Of a stretch of DNA of 64,000 nucleotides, positions 11,541-24,783 are shown in pieces (the stretch's first letter is position 1; every line of letters starts with the position of its first letter). The notes under the pieces were generated by a model. The model made no database searches and was not told the origin of the DNA. It saw nothing but the letters and a program-made list of their open reading frames with translations. Location of the stretch: positions 9,462,816 to 9,526,815 of the forward strand of contig NC_134659.1 of the NCBI RefSeq assembly GCF_030463565.1, written 5' to 3'. Source of the DNA: Pelecanus crispus. Taxonomy: Eukaryota > Chordata > Aves > Pelecaniformes > Pelecanidae. A program made the translations under genes and the position numbers.

Positions 11541-12489
11541 GAGGGTGCAGGAGGGCCCTGGCTGCAAAGGCTGCCCGGGGGGCTTGCGGCGGGTCTGGGC
11601 GGCTCTCGCACTCGTGGGGCAGGGCGGTATTTGGGCGTGATGCTCTGGGTAGGAACGGGCCTGTGGGCAGCTGCCCAGGGCCACCGTGCCCCCTCCTCCT
11701 CAGCAAGATGCCCGAGAGACCACAACAGCTCCTCCAGGCTCACCCAGAGACCCCAGTGGCTTCTTTGGGATGAGCCAGGAACCCTGCTAACCCCGCATGA
11801 GAACCCCCAGAGCATCCTGGGACGCCCGCTCACCAGCCCCATCTCTCAGGAACCCCTTGGCATCCTCCAGCAACCCCCAGGGAATGCTCCTGCTACCCTG
11901 ACCCCCTCCCAATACTACACGCTGTTAGACAGCTGCCAGGAGCACGGCGTTCTAACCCTCCCCATCCCTGGAATCCTTTGGACGAGCTTTCCAAGTGGAC
12001 AGCGAGACTGGCTGCCCGGCGTGTCCTTCATGGAGAAGGCGCTACCCCCCAGGACACGATGCCCATATGATAGCAACAGCAGGAGGGAAAACCCAAGTGT
12101 TGCAAAACGCAGCGCCTGGGGGACCCAAGAGCCTAGCCCTAGTGTTAGATGGTGTAGCCCATGACGAGAACACCCCAAGGGCTGCAGAACCGGACAGCCT
12201 CTCTGGGAACCCGAGAGACGGTGGTCTGTCAAAAGGAAAGACGGGTCAGGGTCATCCAAATGCCACAGAGAGGTCAGAATTACAAGGGGCGAAACGCTCG
12301 GAAATTCCCCATCGACACTCATCCACGTGACACAAAAGGACCCCCGAAAGAGAGTAGCGGAATCTAGAGCGGGGACGTTCATGGGCTGAGGAATGGGGTT
12401 TCCGTCAGGCCAGTCAGACAGGCTCCCCACACCCGTTTTACAGAAACTGTGGGTTAACTGACAAACCGACAGCCTGGATGCTGCAAAGG

Positions 12490-12910
12490 TGCTAGGCCAA
12501 ATTGTTCCGTCTGCTCCTGCGGCCCCACTATCGGGAAAGCAAGGGAGGAGCTCCCCAGCCCCGGCCCTGGGACCCCGGAGAGCTGTCCCAAGGCTTGTTG
12601 CTCGCCCCACCACCCGCGCCCGCAGGCTGCCCGGTGCCATGGCCGCGGGGCCAGAGAAGGGCGCTGCAGTGGCTGGCGGGGGGCCCTGCCTGTCAGCGCC
12701 TGGCGGGCGCCATTGGCTGAGAGGCCGGCAAGACGGTGGGCGGGCGGGCCCCCGCGCGAGCTCCTGCAGAGCCTGCTCTGGGGGCGGGTGGCAGTCTCCC
12801 TGTCCTAAAGTGAAGCCGGGCCCTTCTGCCTGCCCTAGGCCGGTGCCGCTTGCGGAGCCTCCCGGGGCTGCGGGAGAAGGAGCGGTGCCAGGCCGGGCCT
12901 CTCCGCTCTA
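12490..12910 (-). promoter_or_regulatory. CpG-island candidate promoter of the SUN gene, unit 1
   Basis: This is a strongly GC- and CpG-rich stretch. On the minus strand it holds an NF-Y type CCAAT box (TCAGCCAATGG around 12710-12720), with GC boxes (GGGCGGG type) just upstream at about 12735-12800. It is the only obvious promoter-like segment in the unit and lies at the 5' end of the minus-strand gene. The transcription start and any non-coding first exon are not visible from sequence. It could also act on the plus strand, toward the 3' end of the neighbouring SUN copy. Confidence 0.5.
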
Positions 12911-13130
12911 GACTAAATCTTAGGAATGCTTAATAGCTTCCTCATTTTTGAGAAAATAATGAGTAGATGTTCTAACGTTTTCCACACGCTCCTGCCCACC
13001 CCCAGTGGACCTTCTTGCGCACCCCACTTTGGAGACAAAGCTTCTACACCGATCTGAATTGCCACGTCCTTTTTTATTTTTTCCCCTTTTTCTTCTTTGT
13101 CGTGTTTGTCCTCCTTTTTGTTCTCTCGTT

Positions 13131-16100
13131 TCAGTCGAGGCCTTCTGGTTTTGCCATCTTCCCGTGGACCTGCACTCGATAAATGCAGGTGTACGCTGGG
13201 TTTCCCCAGTTGCTCTTCACGAGAAGTTTGACGTATGAAAAGGCTCTGGGGAGTGGCGCGTTCTGTGAAGAAAAGAGGGCAAAGGAAACCGGGGTGTTAA
13301 GAGCGACAGTGCAATCAGCGTATCTCCCCCTGCCAGCCCTGCTCCTGCTCAGCAACAAGCTGCTGAGAGTGGGTGGGAGCAGCTGTGGAAATCTGAGGCT
13401 CGCTGCTGGTACCGGGGCTGCTGGGGAGGCTGGGGACACGGGACGGGGAGGGCACCTGGCATCCTCTGCGTGCCGGCCCGGCTGGGGCTCAGCCTCCCTT
13501 CCCTCTGCCCCTTCCGTCTGCTGCTTGCTCTGTGCTGACAGAGAGGCCGGAGAGGCGCTCCTATGCGCGGGGCAGCTGTGTGCAACCCCACCAAGCTCCC
13601 GCTGTCTGCTCTGCCTGCTTTCCTCCTGTCCTCCTGGTAGGCGGGAGAGCACCGGGAGAGAAGGGGTGTGCTGTGCTGGGAGGAGAGGACACTGCCCAGC
13701 CTGCCAGCAGGCCGCAGGACGGAGCGACGGTGCTGCCTGACGCCTTTGGCCACCCGGCGTCCCTGTTTCTCCACGGCACGAAGACGTTGCTTGGGTGGAG
13801 TGGCCGCGTGTGCAGCTGGCTCCGCTGAAGGCAGTGGGTGCAGCCAGGGATCTCTCGGGACCCGTGCTCCCACGGGCCCGACCCTGCCCTTGCTATCCTT
13901 TTGCTACCGCCACCACCACGAGCTACTCAGCCCTCCCAACCCCGCCAGGTCTCTCTCGGCGGTGGTCCGGGCCGCTCTGCCCAGGGAGAAAGCATTCACG
14001 CTCTTCCTGCCACGGACTTGCAGGCAAACCTGTTTGGCGCGCTGGCATCTTGCCCCCATGCGTGGACTGGACCGTACCTTCAGAGGGAAGGTCTGAATGG
14101 CCTCTTTTGCCACGTTGTACGTGAACGTCCCAAGGAGAGTTTCCTCTTCTCTGTCCGCATCCACTCCCTCAGGGGCAAAGCACAAGGAGAGCAGCTCAGA
14201 CTCGTCCCGACAGAGAGGGAACGTAGGCGCTGGACCAGCCCTGTGATCTACCCAGGCTCTGCTGGGCCTCTAGCAGTAGTCTAGCACTGGTTGTGGTGGA
14301 GCTCAGTCTCCGCCTTGAGTTTTGGTCAAGAACCCTGTGGTGCTTGGCCAGAACAAGTCTTAAGAGAGGGGTGAAGCCTCTAGAGCCCTTGAAGCGTCCC
14401 GCTAGAGCACTGCAGTGCTCAGGAGAGAGCAGGACACAAACCTCAGAGGATGCACGCAAGCAAGCAAGGCCCTGTCATGGCTTTCCCGCAGGGCCAGATC
14501 CCCGCCAGCAGCACCCAGCAGAGACTTACAAAGACAGCGACATCTCTGGGCGCGCTGGTGACGGTCCCAGAGGGGGAGACTTCTTTGGAGATGTGCTGCA
14601 CAGTGACGGCAGTCAGGTGGACTCGTGCTGGCAACCTGATGACCACCTGGCCCTGATGTCCTTGTAAAGGCCAGCAGTTTCCTGGGGAAACATCTGGCTG
14701 CAACCAGAACGCGAGAGCAATGAAGTGTGAGAGAGCGTTGGGGCCAACACAACTGCCCACGTAGCTTGAAGCGCAGGCGCCGGTGTGTCTGTGGGGTCTA
14801 TGTCAGCTTGAAAAGAAGGCGCGTGTGAGGAAATGGGCAGAAGCAGGCGGCCTTCTTCCCTGCCTGACAAAGGGGGCTCTCAGCATTAGGGAGCAGAGGA
14901 GAATACCGCTTATGACACCATTCTGGTCAGGGCCCAGCAGAAAGACGTCTCTGCCCAGTGGCTCTGCAGGGCACCGCCCACCTCCCGCCTCCCACCCCCG
15001 AAAAGGCGCTGTTAGGGATGAGTGTGGAAACGGGGTCACCAGGGAGAAGGTCTTTCACCCAGCTGTGGCAGAGGACTGTGGGCGAGATGCAGCAGTTCAG
15101 CTCCGTTCCCCTCCTGAGGGGAACGACTGATTGCTAGCAAGCCCAGCCCTGCGTTAGAGCTTTGGTTTCCGGAACCTGATCAACACTGTGGGCTTGAGCA
15201 GTACCGCTGGACTGAGGGGAAAGCCCCTGAGGTGAGTCCCCAGCTTCACAGGAAGGAAGGAAACCTTCCCCGATGATTTCTGCTACGATACCTGCAGAAT
15301 AGTATCAGGAGGGTTGGCAGCGCAAAAGAACCGTAAAACCCTCCAGCCCCAAATCTCCTTGCAGTCGTAGGTCTCGGAAGTTCTCTGCGTGTCGACGGTG
15401 GCACCTGTAAGGAAGGGAGAGCAGGTGAGTGCACGAGGCCACAGGCTAGGAGGACTTGGTGCGCAGAGAGTATTTCTGACGCTGCCGGCCAGCTCCGCGT
15501 CTCTCAGTCCTCTCCTCATCGCCACGCTGGTGGGGGTGCGCAGCTGCGCACAAGAATGGCGGCAGCCACGTGCCCGGTGACTGCTTCTCTCACGGCGCCA
15601 CGAAGAGAAGGTCTGAGGGTGCTGGGAGACAGCAGACACCCATGTGAATGACAGCAGACCAAAGCTGAGGGCTTGCTGTATGGGCAGCAAAGGACGGCCC
15701 AGCCGTTCCCTTTTCCAGTGCAGTGGAGAGGAAGAGAGCCCCTCCATCAGCACAGGGACACGTGCGGGGCCAGCGCCAGAGGCACCCGTGTGGAGGCCGA
15801 GGGCAGGACTGGGAGGGAGTCTGAGGGAACCACTCTGCCACAGCCTTGCTCTTGGACCCCATGAAGCACTCAAGCTCCCCCACTTTGGGGAGCAGCGCCT
15901 GGAGCACAGGCTCCTTTTGGGGAGTGCTACAGACAAGCGCAGGGCAAGGAGTTGGGGCTGCTTGTGTCCATACCAGAGCTTTTCAGGGCCCAGTCAGACA
16001 TCTCAATGTAGACTTCCGAAGGCGTCTTGGGTGCTGCCTGGATCACTTCCTGAACTTTCTGGGAACGCCATAAACGAACACAGACAAGGACCACATCAGC

Positions 16101-18893
16101 GGGCAGTTCAGCGTGGCTACGAGCACCCGCAGCGGCAGAGCGTCAGTGTGTCAGAAATGCAAGGCAAGCCTTGTCCACACTGCTGCAAGACTCTCTGCTG
16201 CTGACGTGAGCTGCGAGGCCTGAGGAACGGTATCTGTGCCATGGCCCCGAGGTACGTTGACAAGGGTCCCCACACCCTCGTCCCCGCCCTCCACGCTCTC
16301 CAGGTCAGCTGGGAGATGGGCTCAGGCCATGCAAGCGGCGGCTGGCTCCGTGAGCATGCCCGGGTCTCACCGCCGCCTCGGGAGCCCGGCCAGAGGTGCT
16401 GGTGTGCCAAGGGAAGGCTGTCGGGAGCCCTCTGCTGCCTGAAGCGGCGCGGTTAAACTGGGGCCGGAGAAGGGCCGGTGCAGCGCAGAAGCTCACCCAG
16501 CAAGCCCCTGGGGCAAAGGCTGGGTTGCTGCAGTCAGCAGTCTGACCCCACCAACAACCCCAAGGAGTGCTTTCTCAGGGGTACTGCCCAGCCAGGCCTC
16601 CTTCCTCAAAATGCAGGATCACCTTCTTCACACCGCTGATCTCTGCCCTCAGCTGGGCCACCTCCTCCAGCAGAAGCTGCAGCTTTTGCTTTTCCTCCGC
16701 AAAGACAGCGCGTGAGTTCCTGCAAGACCGGAAAGCAGATCTTGTCAGAGAGCGGCCCATCCCCTCTGTGGAGCGTCTGAGTTCAGCAAGGAGGAAAGAC
16801 ACACGTGCCTTCCCTGCTTTGCGAGTGCTTCCCTTCCACATGAGGTTAAGCAAAAGGCAAAGGCAGGAGGGAAGTACGGGAGCCCTGGCTGTTAGGAAAA
16901 TGAGTGCAGGTAACATGAGGTCGGCTGATGCTTCTGCACAGAACCAATTCGAGCTCAGGAAACTTCTCTTACCGCAGGGTCCTCAGGTCTGCTGCAGGCA
17001 CACGCGGCAGCTCCTGAGAGGGAAAAACGCTTCGTTAGAGCATCTACTACCAGCGCCTCTGGGGCTTCCCGGGAGAGGCTTCCCTAGGAAGAGACGGCAC
17101 AAGCTGCTGCCTCTCTGGGCCACCCTGCGTGGCAGCAGAAGAGCCCACGGTTTATCCAGCCACTGTCAGCAACGCTCCGTTGCATGAGGTGACTGTGCTA
17201 CAAGAATCACTGACCTCTATCAGTGCCTTTGCCTGCATTGTCCACGCTGGCAGTGAGGTCCCGCAGTAAACAGCAGCTGCAATTCACATCAGCAAGAGAC
17301 AGTTATTTTCCTGGAGCTGCTAGTGATCCCTGCGGTCGCGTTGTCTCCTCCGTGTTGCCTTGGGGGTGGGGCAGCAGGTTAGCTGAGGCGGTGGGGAATG
17401 TGGGGTGGCAGAGAGAGGACGCGCCTCTGGCCGGGAGCCATCAGGCCAGGTTTGAGGGGACTGCGCAGCCGTGATCCTCAGGTGTGCTCAGGTGTGCACA
17501 CCTGGTAGTCCAAAAGCCAGTCCCCGTCAAGGACATCCTCAGGAAGAAGCAGTTGGGCCGTGGGAGTTGCCACACATACTGGCCCAAAAGGAAAGCTGGC
17601 CAGCTGAAAGCTGGCATCCAGCACAGCCAGGCTGTTGCTCTCGGGTGTTTGCCCATGAAAACTCACCAAGAGCCACTGGGAGCAACAGGAAGAAGACTTT
17701 CAAGAACCTCTTCTTCTGCAGGGCCATCTTTTGCCTGGAAAAGAGGGAGTCCTGTGGCTGTCAATGATCCAAGTCTTGGGCAAACCCCTTCAGCGGTGGA
17801 TTTCCCTTTTCAGGCCAAAAAGCCGCTGTTGTGGAAGCCTGCTGCTGACAGAGAGCTGACAGAGCGGCGCCCAGGAGGAACACAATTTCTGTCCACACCG
17901 TTCAACACTGACGGCAGATCTTCCCCAAAGGAAGGGCTCCAGGAGCACCTTCTGAAAGGGAATGAAAATAATCCAGGGAAGTAAAGAGGCCGAGCAAATG
18001 AAGACAGCTTTTCAGCAGTCTTTCTGGTGTGGACCTTACTCAGGCCTGTTCTCACTTGCGATCACACAGATCTCTCTTAGGGGTGTTTTTCCGTACAGCT
18101 GGGAAGCGCAGGAGCCTTGTCTGCCTTTCCTCCCAGAGCCCTCCCAGACCTGTGCGGTCTCTTGCCAGAGCTGGGGAAAACCCTTCCCCTGTGGAGGCTT
18201 GCCTCTGCACCTGAGTGTCTGGCTACGCGGCAGTTTGTCCTACCGTAGCCAAGGTTTGGGGCTGCGGCAAATGCGTGGGAGTGCGACTGCCAAGGGGCTC
18301 TGCTCTTGGGTCTCCCTGAGAACGGCCACAGCCCGACCAGCGCCCGAGCTTCGGCACCCGCGTGGGAGCCCTGGGCTGCTGGCTGGGGAATACCCTCTGC
18401 TCTCCCTTCTCCTTGCACTGGCCCTCAGACATCCCCTTTCTCCGCCCCCCCGTCCACAGCAGCAACATGTAGTACGTACACGGCGAAGATGCACGTGCTC
18501 AGCAGATGTCTCCATGGGGAGACAAGGGCACCTGCCGGATGGCAAGTAAGGCGGAAGACCGTCCCTGGGCAAAGAAACCAGAGAAAAGTTAGGCCTGTCT
18601 CTTGAGGTCTCTTCTCTAGGATGCCCAGCCACGCGTGTTTCAGCCCCCTGCGGGGAGGCGGGCACCCAGTCCTACACACTCCCCCCCTGGGCCAAAGAGC
18701 AGGGCAGCCTGCACTTCTCCTGCCACTTGCGACATTTGGCCAGAGCTCTAGCACAGCGCAGCTCTCCAAGTTCACCCCGGAGGACTTCACAGCACGCAGC
18801 AGTGCTGAGCTTACTTGCAATTTCTGTGGCCTTGTCGCGCCACCTGGCAGGGCCTTGAGTGGCTGAGCTGGGAGTTGACATCACCAGCTCCAT
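13131..18893 (-). CDS. SUN-domain protein, array copy 2
   Basis: Exons in coding order are 18815-18893, 18495-18564, 17667-17734, 17215-17276, 16973-17013, 16623-16719, 15974-16058, 15292-15404, 14530-14697, 14078-14167 and 13131-13262. The predicted ~334-residue protein matches copy 1 except in the short stalk exon 16973-17013. That exon reads ELPRVPAADLR, against ELARVSVADLR in copy 1. The frame is open throughout and all splice dinucleotides are intact. The first two exons carry the same uncertainty as in copy 1. Confidence 0.82.
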
Positions 18894-20176
18894 CTCCACG
18901 CAGAGATTCCTGTGGGAGGACAAAGACAAATGCCGGTTGCGCACCGAACCCACACCGCGGGAGCGAAGGCGGGCAGGAGTAGCCTGAGCAGAGGCCCTCG
19001 CCAGAGGACGGGCCGTCCCAGCAGCAGCGAGAGAGGGCAGCACAGCTGGGCTGCTTCCAGCGGTCCCCCCGCTCTCCTTTCCCCATCCTTTGCTTTAGAG
19101 GCCTGCAGTGGGAGAAGAGGAAGCAAGCTGGCAGCAGCAGTCCCCCGCCTTGGGAAGCCCACCCGGCAGCACAGCCCGATTCTCACCCCGTCTCTTGCCT
19201 GCTCCCTGGCCCCTGGCACCAACCTGCCCCTCGGCAGACACCTCTGAGTAGCCGTGTGGGGAGGGGGCACAGGCTGCTGTCCCCCACCGTTGGGCCCCCC
19301 ACCTCTTCCCTGGGCGCTGGCGGTCTCCCGCCCCCTCTCCTCCCCAACACAGCTGCCCCCCTCAGCCAGGCAGGACCACGCCTCAACGTCCCCGAGCAGG
19401 CCGGTGCCAGGTCCTCCCTCTTGCTTGGCCTCCGCGTGCAGCAGAATCTCCCCGTGCAGCAGGGCTGGGCTCTGACCCCTGCAGCACAAGGCTACCGCCT
19501 CCCCAGACGCCCCTGCTGCACGCTGGCTCTTGGCCGGGAGAGTGAGCCAGGCTTTCAGTCGAGACCCATCGCCACGCCAGGGGGGGCTTCGCGAGCCACG
19601 GGGCTCTTCTTCAGAAAACCTCCGCCAGCTTCCCCATGCTGCTCCGCACCCCACTGCCCGTGTTAGGCCACATCTGTGCTACCACCCCAACCTGACGCCC
19701 CGGGCAGGAGCAGCCCGTGTCGTACCTACTCGTCTGGCAGCGGCTGGGCCCCGCTGCCTCCCCTGCCGGCTGTTGGTTGGCCCTGCTCCCCACGGAGCCT
19801 TTGGAGGCCCCTTGGCGTCTTCTCCGGGGGGACCTTCCCCTCGCCATCTCTGGGCAAAGGCAGGCTGCCCGCTCGGCTCTTCCCCTCAGCCCCAGCAGCG
19901 TGGCCTGCCCAGGCGCAAACAGCTCCGGCAGCAGCCCCACGCCGCCCCGCAGCAGGAGCTGTCCTGCCCAGGGCAACAGCCACACGGCGACTGTGGGCTC
20001 CTTCCCCGTGCGCCACAGGGCTGTGCGGGTGGCCAGCTCTGAGCTCACAGTGGCGGCTCTGACGTCACACTGGGGCTCCCCAGGGCTGAGCAGGGCGAGG
20101 AGACCCTGTGGGCTCCCCTGGGGCAACACGGCTGCCACCGTCCCGGGCACGAACCCTGCCACGCTCCCTTGTGTGC

Positions 20177-20772
20177 TGGTTTTGGCTGCAGTAGAGTTAA
20201 TTTTCTTCATAGCAGCTAGTATGGGGCTGTGTTTTGGATTTGTGCTGAAAACAGCGTTGAAAATGCAGAGATGTTTTCATTATTGCTGAGCAGTGCTTAT
20301 AGAGTGCCAAGGCCTTTTCTGCTTCTCACCCCACCCCACCCCACCAGCGAGTAGGCTGGAGGTACACAAGAAGTTGGGAGGGGACACAGCTGGGATAGCT
20401 GACCCCAGCTGACCAAAGGGGTGTTCCGTACCACATGACGTCACGCTCAGCAGATAAGGCTGGGGGAAGAAGAAGGAAGGGGGGCACGTTCAGAGTTAGG
20501 GCGTTTTGTCTTCCCAAGTAACCGTTACACACGCTGGAGAGCCCTGCTTTCCTGGAGATGGCTGAACACCGGCCTGCTGATGGGAAGTAGTGAATAAATT
20601 CCTTGTTTTGCCTTGCTTGCGTGCACAGCTTTTGCTTTACTTATTAAACCGCCTTTATCTCAACCCACGAGCTTTCTCACTTTTCCAATTCTCTCCCCCA
20701 TCCCACCGGGGGCGGGGAGTGAGCGAGCGGCTGCGCGGTGCTTAGCTGCCGGGCTGGGGTCAAACCACGACA
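20177..20772 (+). mobile_element. ERV LTR, plus orientation, unit 2
   Basis: Same solo-type LTR as at 8499-9095, 596 bp, with one G fewer in the GCGAGCGG run near 20730, a variant shared with unit 4 but not unit 3. Confidence 0.8.
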
Positions 20773-21385
20773 CCGTGCCAGGCGGCTGCCTGGCCTGGCC
20801 TGCCGGGCAGGGTTCCAGCTCTCCTGGGCATGCCCAGGAAACCAGAAAAGGTGCTGGAAAGGGGGCTTTGCTCTCGCTCCATGGGACAGCTGCTTCCGGC
20901 AGCGTTTCTCCTCTCGGAACCGTTTTGTACGCCAAGAAGAAAAAACCCAGTAGGGCCAGATGTGCTGTCAGGGGCCCAGCAATACGTCTGTTAACACAAG
21001 GACCATTTTTTTTTTTTTTCCCCTCACCCTTGCTGATTCTGCCTTGACTTCCCTCGTTTGAAATAGGAGTGTGCTCCTTCCTTGTCTTGCAGTGGCCTGG
21101 AGAGCCCAGGAGGGTCCCTGCACGGGGGCACAGGCTGCGCTGAGGGCACTGGGCAGCATGGCCCGTACCAGGGTCCCAACATGGCAGCACGGGGACACAG
21201 GGCGTATGGCGCACAGCCCCGCCATGGCCCACCTCACTGGCCAGTGGCAGCCCCACACCCGTGCAGGGCCAAGCTGTGCTGGGGCGGTGCGGGGCTCCAG
21301 CTACTCAGCCATGCCACCCGCTTTCGCAGGGGAGCACAAGGTGCCCGTTTCCCCACGGGCAGCCCCAGGCCTGCCCGCACCCCTG

Positions 21386-22641
21386 TCCTCTTTGAGTTGC
21401 TGGAACTCCCCGGACAGCTTTTTGGACAGTTTTTCCACAGCCGAGACGCAGGTCCGTAGGGCGGAAGAGAGACCTTCTTTGTATTGCCGGAGTTGGCCAG
21501 CCAATTCATCCACCGGTGGTTCCTCTCCGTCTTTCCAGGTCATTGCTGCCAAGGAGTTTGCATGCAACGATGGTGCACTCCATACAAACTTCCGCCGTAT
21601 GGGTCGTGTGCACCTGACTTCATCTGGATCTTTGGATAACTGCTCGTTGTTCAGGTCATCATAAACCAGCTCCAGCGTGGCTAATTCCCTCAGGTACTGG
21701 GTACCTCTCTCCACGGCGGTCCACTTGCCTGGGTGACATAGAACGTCCTCCTGGCGTAGCCGCCGGGCCTATTGTTTTGTCATCAGATCCAGAGAGCTTC
21801 TCTTCCCCTTGAGGGTTCTGAATAGTGCTGAACAGGGCTCGGCAGGCATGGGCCAGGCCCCAGCACAGTGACTGCAGTGATTTGCACTGGACACACACAG
21901 TCCAGTGTCTCTCTGGAGCTGCCAGCGTGACAACATACTTCTTCCAAATGCTTGACTAGTTTGTCAGGATTCTGCGCTTGTTCAGAGGTGAAGTTCCAAG
22001 ATGCTGGAGGTGCCCACTGTCCTAGGTACTTGCCCATGCTATCCCACATACCCTGCCACTCATACCTACCCAGCCTTGGGGCAGATCGCTGCATGATATT
22101 CTTAAATTGCTTATTAACCTTAGACAAAACCGAAACAATATTCCCAAGAAATACCAGTAGAAATACCTTAATTACCCAAGGATGCTCAAGATACTGAAAA
22201 GTTATTGTAATGAAGGAGGAACCACAGAAGAAGGTGGCGAAGGTGCCATTCTCTATTTGCTCCACAGAAAACCTCTCAGAGGAAGCGGTATAACTGCTAA
22301 TTGTCTCTATGAGGCGGTACCGGAAGTACAGTAATGGCTTCAGTACAAAAACCCAAAGACCAGATTAAGCGCCAGGCCGGTGTTTTAATAACAAATCTAC
22401 CAGGCCAAACATCGCTAATCACTGCAGAGCACAGCAAACTGCAAAACTCAACACCAGTCTTTAATTTAACATGTACAGCGAAAAAAAGGAGCATGGTGCA
22501 GATCAGATAAACTAATACCGAGACCAGATGAATCAATATTGTGACCGGCAACTGTTAACAGATACACATTCCTTAATGCGCGCTGGTTAATCTGTTATTA
22601 TCTCAAGCCGTTCGTGCCCCACGTTGGGCGCCAAAAAGGAC
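21386..22641 (-). pseudogene. ERV internal remnant, unit 2
   Basis: This copy has the primer-binding site at 22616-22633, then leader and gag-like frames at 22297-22551, 21783-22265 and 21301-21714. It lacks the 23-bp duplication of unit 1, so the gag-like frame is slightly less broken. No pol or env sequence is present. Confidence 0.72.
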
Positions 22642-23193
22642 TGTCGTGGTTTAGCCCCAGCCAGCAACCTGGAACCACACAGCCGCTCGCTCACTGCCCC
22701 CCGGTGGGATGGGGGAGAGAATCCAAAGAGTAAAAGGGAGAAAACTCATGGGCTGAGATAAGAACAGCTTAATAACTGAAATAAAATAAAGTGAAATAAT
22801 AACAACCACAACAACAATAAAAAGCATATACAAAGCAAGTGATGCACAAGGCGATTGCTCACCACCCACCGACCGGTGCCCAGCCAGGCCCCGAGCAGTG
22901 GTCACTGCCCCCCCCCCGGCCAACTTCCCCCCGCTTCCATACTGAGCATGGCGTCATATGGTATGGAATATCCCTTTGGCCAGTTTGGGTCGGCTGTCCT
23001 GGCTGTGCTCCCTCCCAGCTTCTTGTGCACCTGGCAGAGCACGGGAAGCTGAAAAGTCCTTGACTTAGTGTAAGCACGACTTAGCAGCAACTCAAACATC
23101 AGCGCGTTACCAGCATTATTGTCATACTAAATCCGCCACACAGCACTACACCAGCTACTAGGAAGAACATTAACTCTATCGCAGTCGAAACCA
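22642..23193 (-). mobile_element. ERV 5' LTR, minus orientation, unit 2
   Basis: TG...CA ends on the minus strand, with the primer-binding site 8 bp inside. It matches the unit 1 element nearly base for base, with one extra C near 23111. Confidence 0.8.
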
Positions 23194-24142
23194 GGAGGGT
23201 GCAGGAGGGCCCTGGCTGCAAAGGCTGCCCGGGGGGCTTGCGGCGGGCTGGGCGGCTCTCGCACTCGTGGGGCAGGGCGGTATTTGGGCGTGATGCTCTG
23301 GGTAGGAACGGGCCTGTGGGCAGCTGCCCAGGGCCACCGTGCCCCCTCCTCCTCAGCAAGATGCCCGAGAGACCACAACAGCTCCTCCAGGCTCACCCAG
23401 AGACCCCAGTGGCTTCTTTGGGATGAGCCAGGAACCCTGCTAACCCCGCATGAGAACCCCCAGAGCATCCTGGGACGCCCGCTCACCAGCCCCATCTCTC
23501 AGGAACCCCTTGGCATCCTCCAGCAACCCCCAGGGAATGCTCCTGCTACCCTGACCCCCTCCCAATACTACATGCTGTTAGACAGCTGCCAGGAGCACGG
23601 CGTTCTAACCCTCCCCATCCCTGGAATCCTTTGGACGAGCTTTCCAAGTGGACAGCGAGACTGGCTGCCCGGCGTGTCCTTCATGGAGAAGGCGCTACCC
23701 CCCAGGACACGATGCCCATATGATAGCAACAGCAGGAGGGAAAACCCAAGTGTTGCAAAACGCAGCGCCTGGGGGACCCAAGAGCCTAGCCCTAGTGTTA
23801 GATGGTGTAGCCCATGACGAGAACACCCCAAGGGCTGCAGAACCGGACAGCCTCTCTGGGAACCCGAGAGACGGTGGTCTGTCAAAAGGAAAGACGGGTC
23901 AGGGTCATCCAAATGCCACAGAGAGGTCAGAATTACAAGGGGCGAAACGCTCGGAAATTCCCCATCGACACTCATCCACGTGACACAAAAGGACCCCCGA
24001 AAGAGAGTAGCGGAATCTAGAGCGGGGACGTTCATGGGCTGAGGAATGGGGTTTCCGTCAGGCCAGTCAGACAGGCTCCCCACACCCGTTTTACAGAAAC
24101 TGTGGGTTAACTGACAAACCGACAGCCTGGATGCTGCAAAGG

Positions 24143-24563
24143 TGCTAGGCCAAATTGTTCCGTCTGCTCCTGCGGCCCCACTATCGGGAAAGCAAGGGAG
24201 GAGCTCCCCAGCCCCGGCCCTGGGACCCCGGAGAGCTGTCCCAAGGCTTGTTGCTCGCCCCACCACCCGCGCCCGCAGGCTGCCCGGTGCCATGGCCGCG
24301 GGGCCAGAGAAGGGCGCTGCAGTGGCTGGCGGGGGGCCCTGCCTGTCAGCGCCTGGCGGGCGCCATTGGCTGAGAGGCCGGCAAGACGGTGGGCGGGCGG
24401 GCCCCCGCGCGAGCTCCTGCAGAGCCTGCTCTGGGGGCGGGTGGCAGTCTCCCTGTCCTAAAGTGAAGCCGGGCCCTTCTGCCTGCCCTAGGCCGGTGCC
24501 GCTTGCGGAGCCTCCCGGGGCTGCGGGAGAAGGAGCGGTGCCAGGCCGGGCCTCTCCGCTCTA
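24143..24563 (-). promoter_or_regulatory. CpG-island candidate promoter, unit 2
   Basis: Copy of the GC-rich segment at 12490-12910, with the minus-strand CCAAT box at about 24363-24373. It lies upstream of SUN copy 2 and 52 bp before the next unit begins. Confidence 0.5.
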
Positions 24564-24783
24564 GACTAAATCTTAGGAATGCTTAATAGCTTCCTCATTT
24601 TTGAGAAAATAATGAGTAGATGTTCTAACGTTTTCCACACGCTCCTGCCCACCCCCAGTGGACCTTCTTGCGCACCCCACTTTGGAGACAAAGCTTCTAC
24701 ACCGATCTGAATTGCCACGTCCTTTTTTATTTTTTCCCCTTTTTCTTCTTTGTCGTGTTTGTCCTCCTTTTTGTTCTCTCGTT

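Larger units (their letters stand above)
1287..12961. repeat. Array unit 1 (11675 bp)
   Basis: This is the longest and most divergent full unit. Against units 2-4 it lacks 12 bp near 6273, has a 23-bp direct duplication near 10590-10613, and carries about a dozen single-base gains in homopolymer runs between 6540 and 9780. Substitutions are denser around 5300-5700, including the SUN stalk exon. Confidence 0.9.
12962..24614. repeat. Array unit 2 (11653 bp)
   Basis: This full unit shares some private variants with unit 3 (16124, 16254 and 16261 in the SUN intron) and others with the partial unit 5 (A at 13381). At the LTR site near 20730 it matches unit 4. It shows no damage to the SUN exons. 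Confidence 0.9.

Noticed and set aside
11915..12640. 241-codon minus-strand open frame near the CpG island
   Set aside because: It shows no recognisable family and reads through LTR-flanking and promoter-like sequence. It lies where the SUN gene's 5' end should be, but I found no acceptor-donor pair joining it to the SUN exons.
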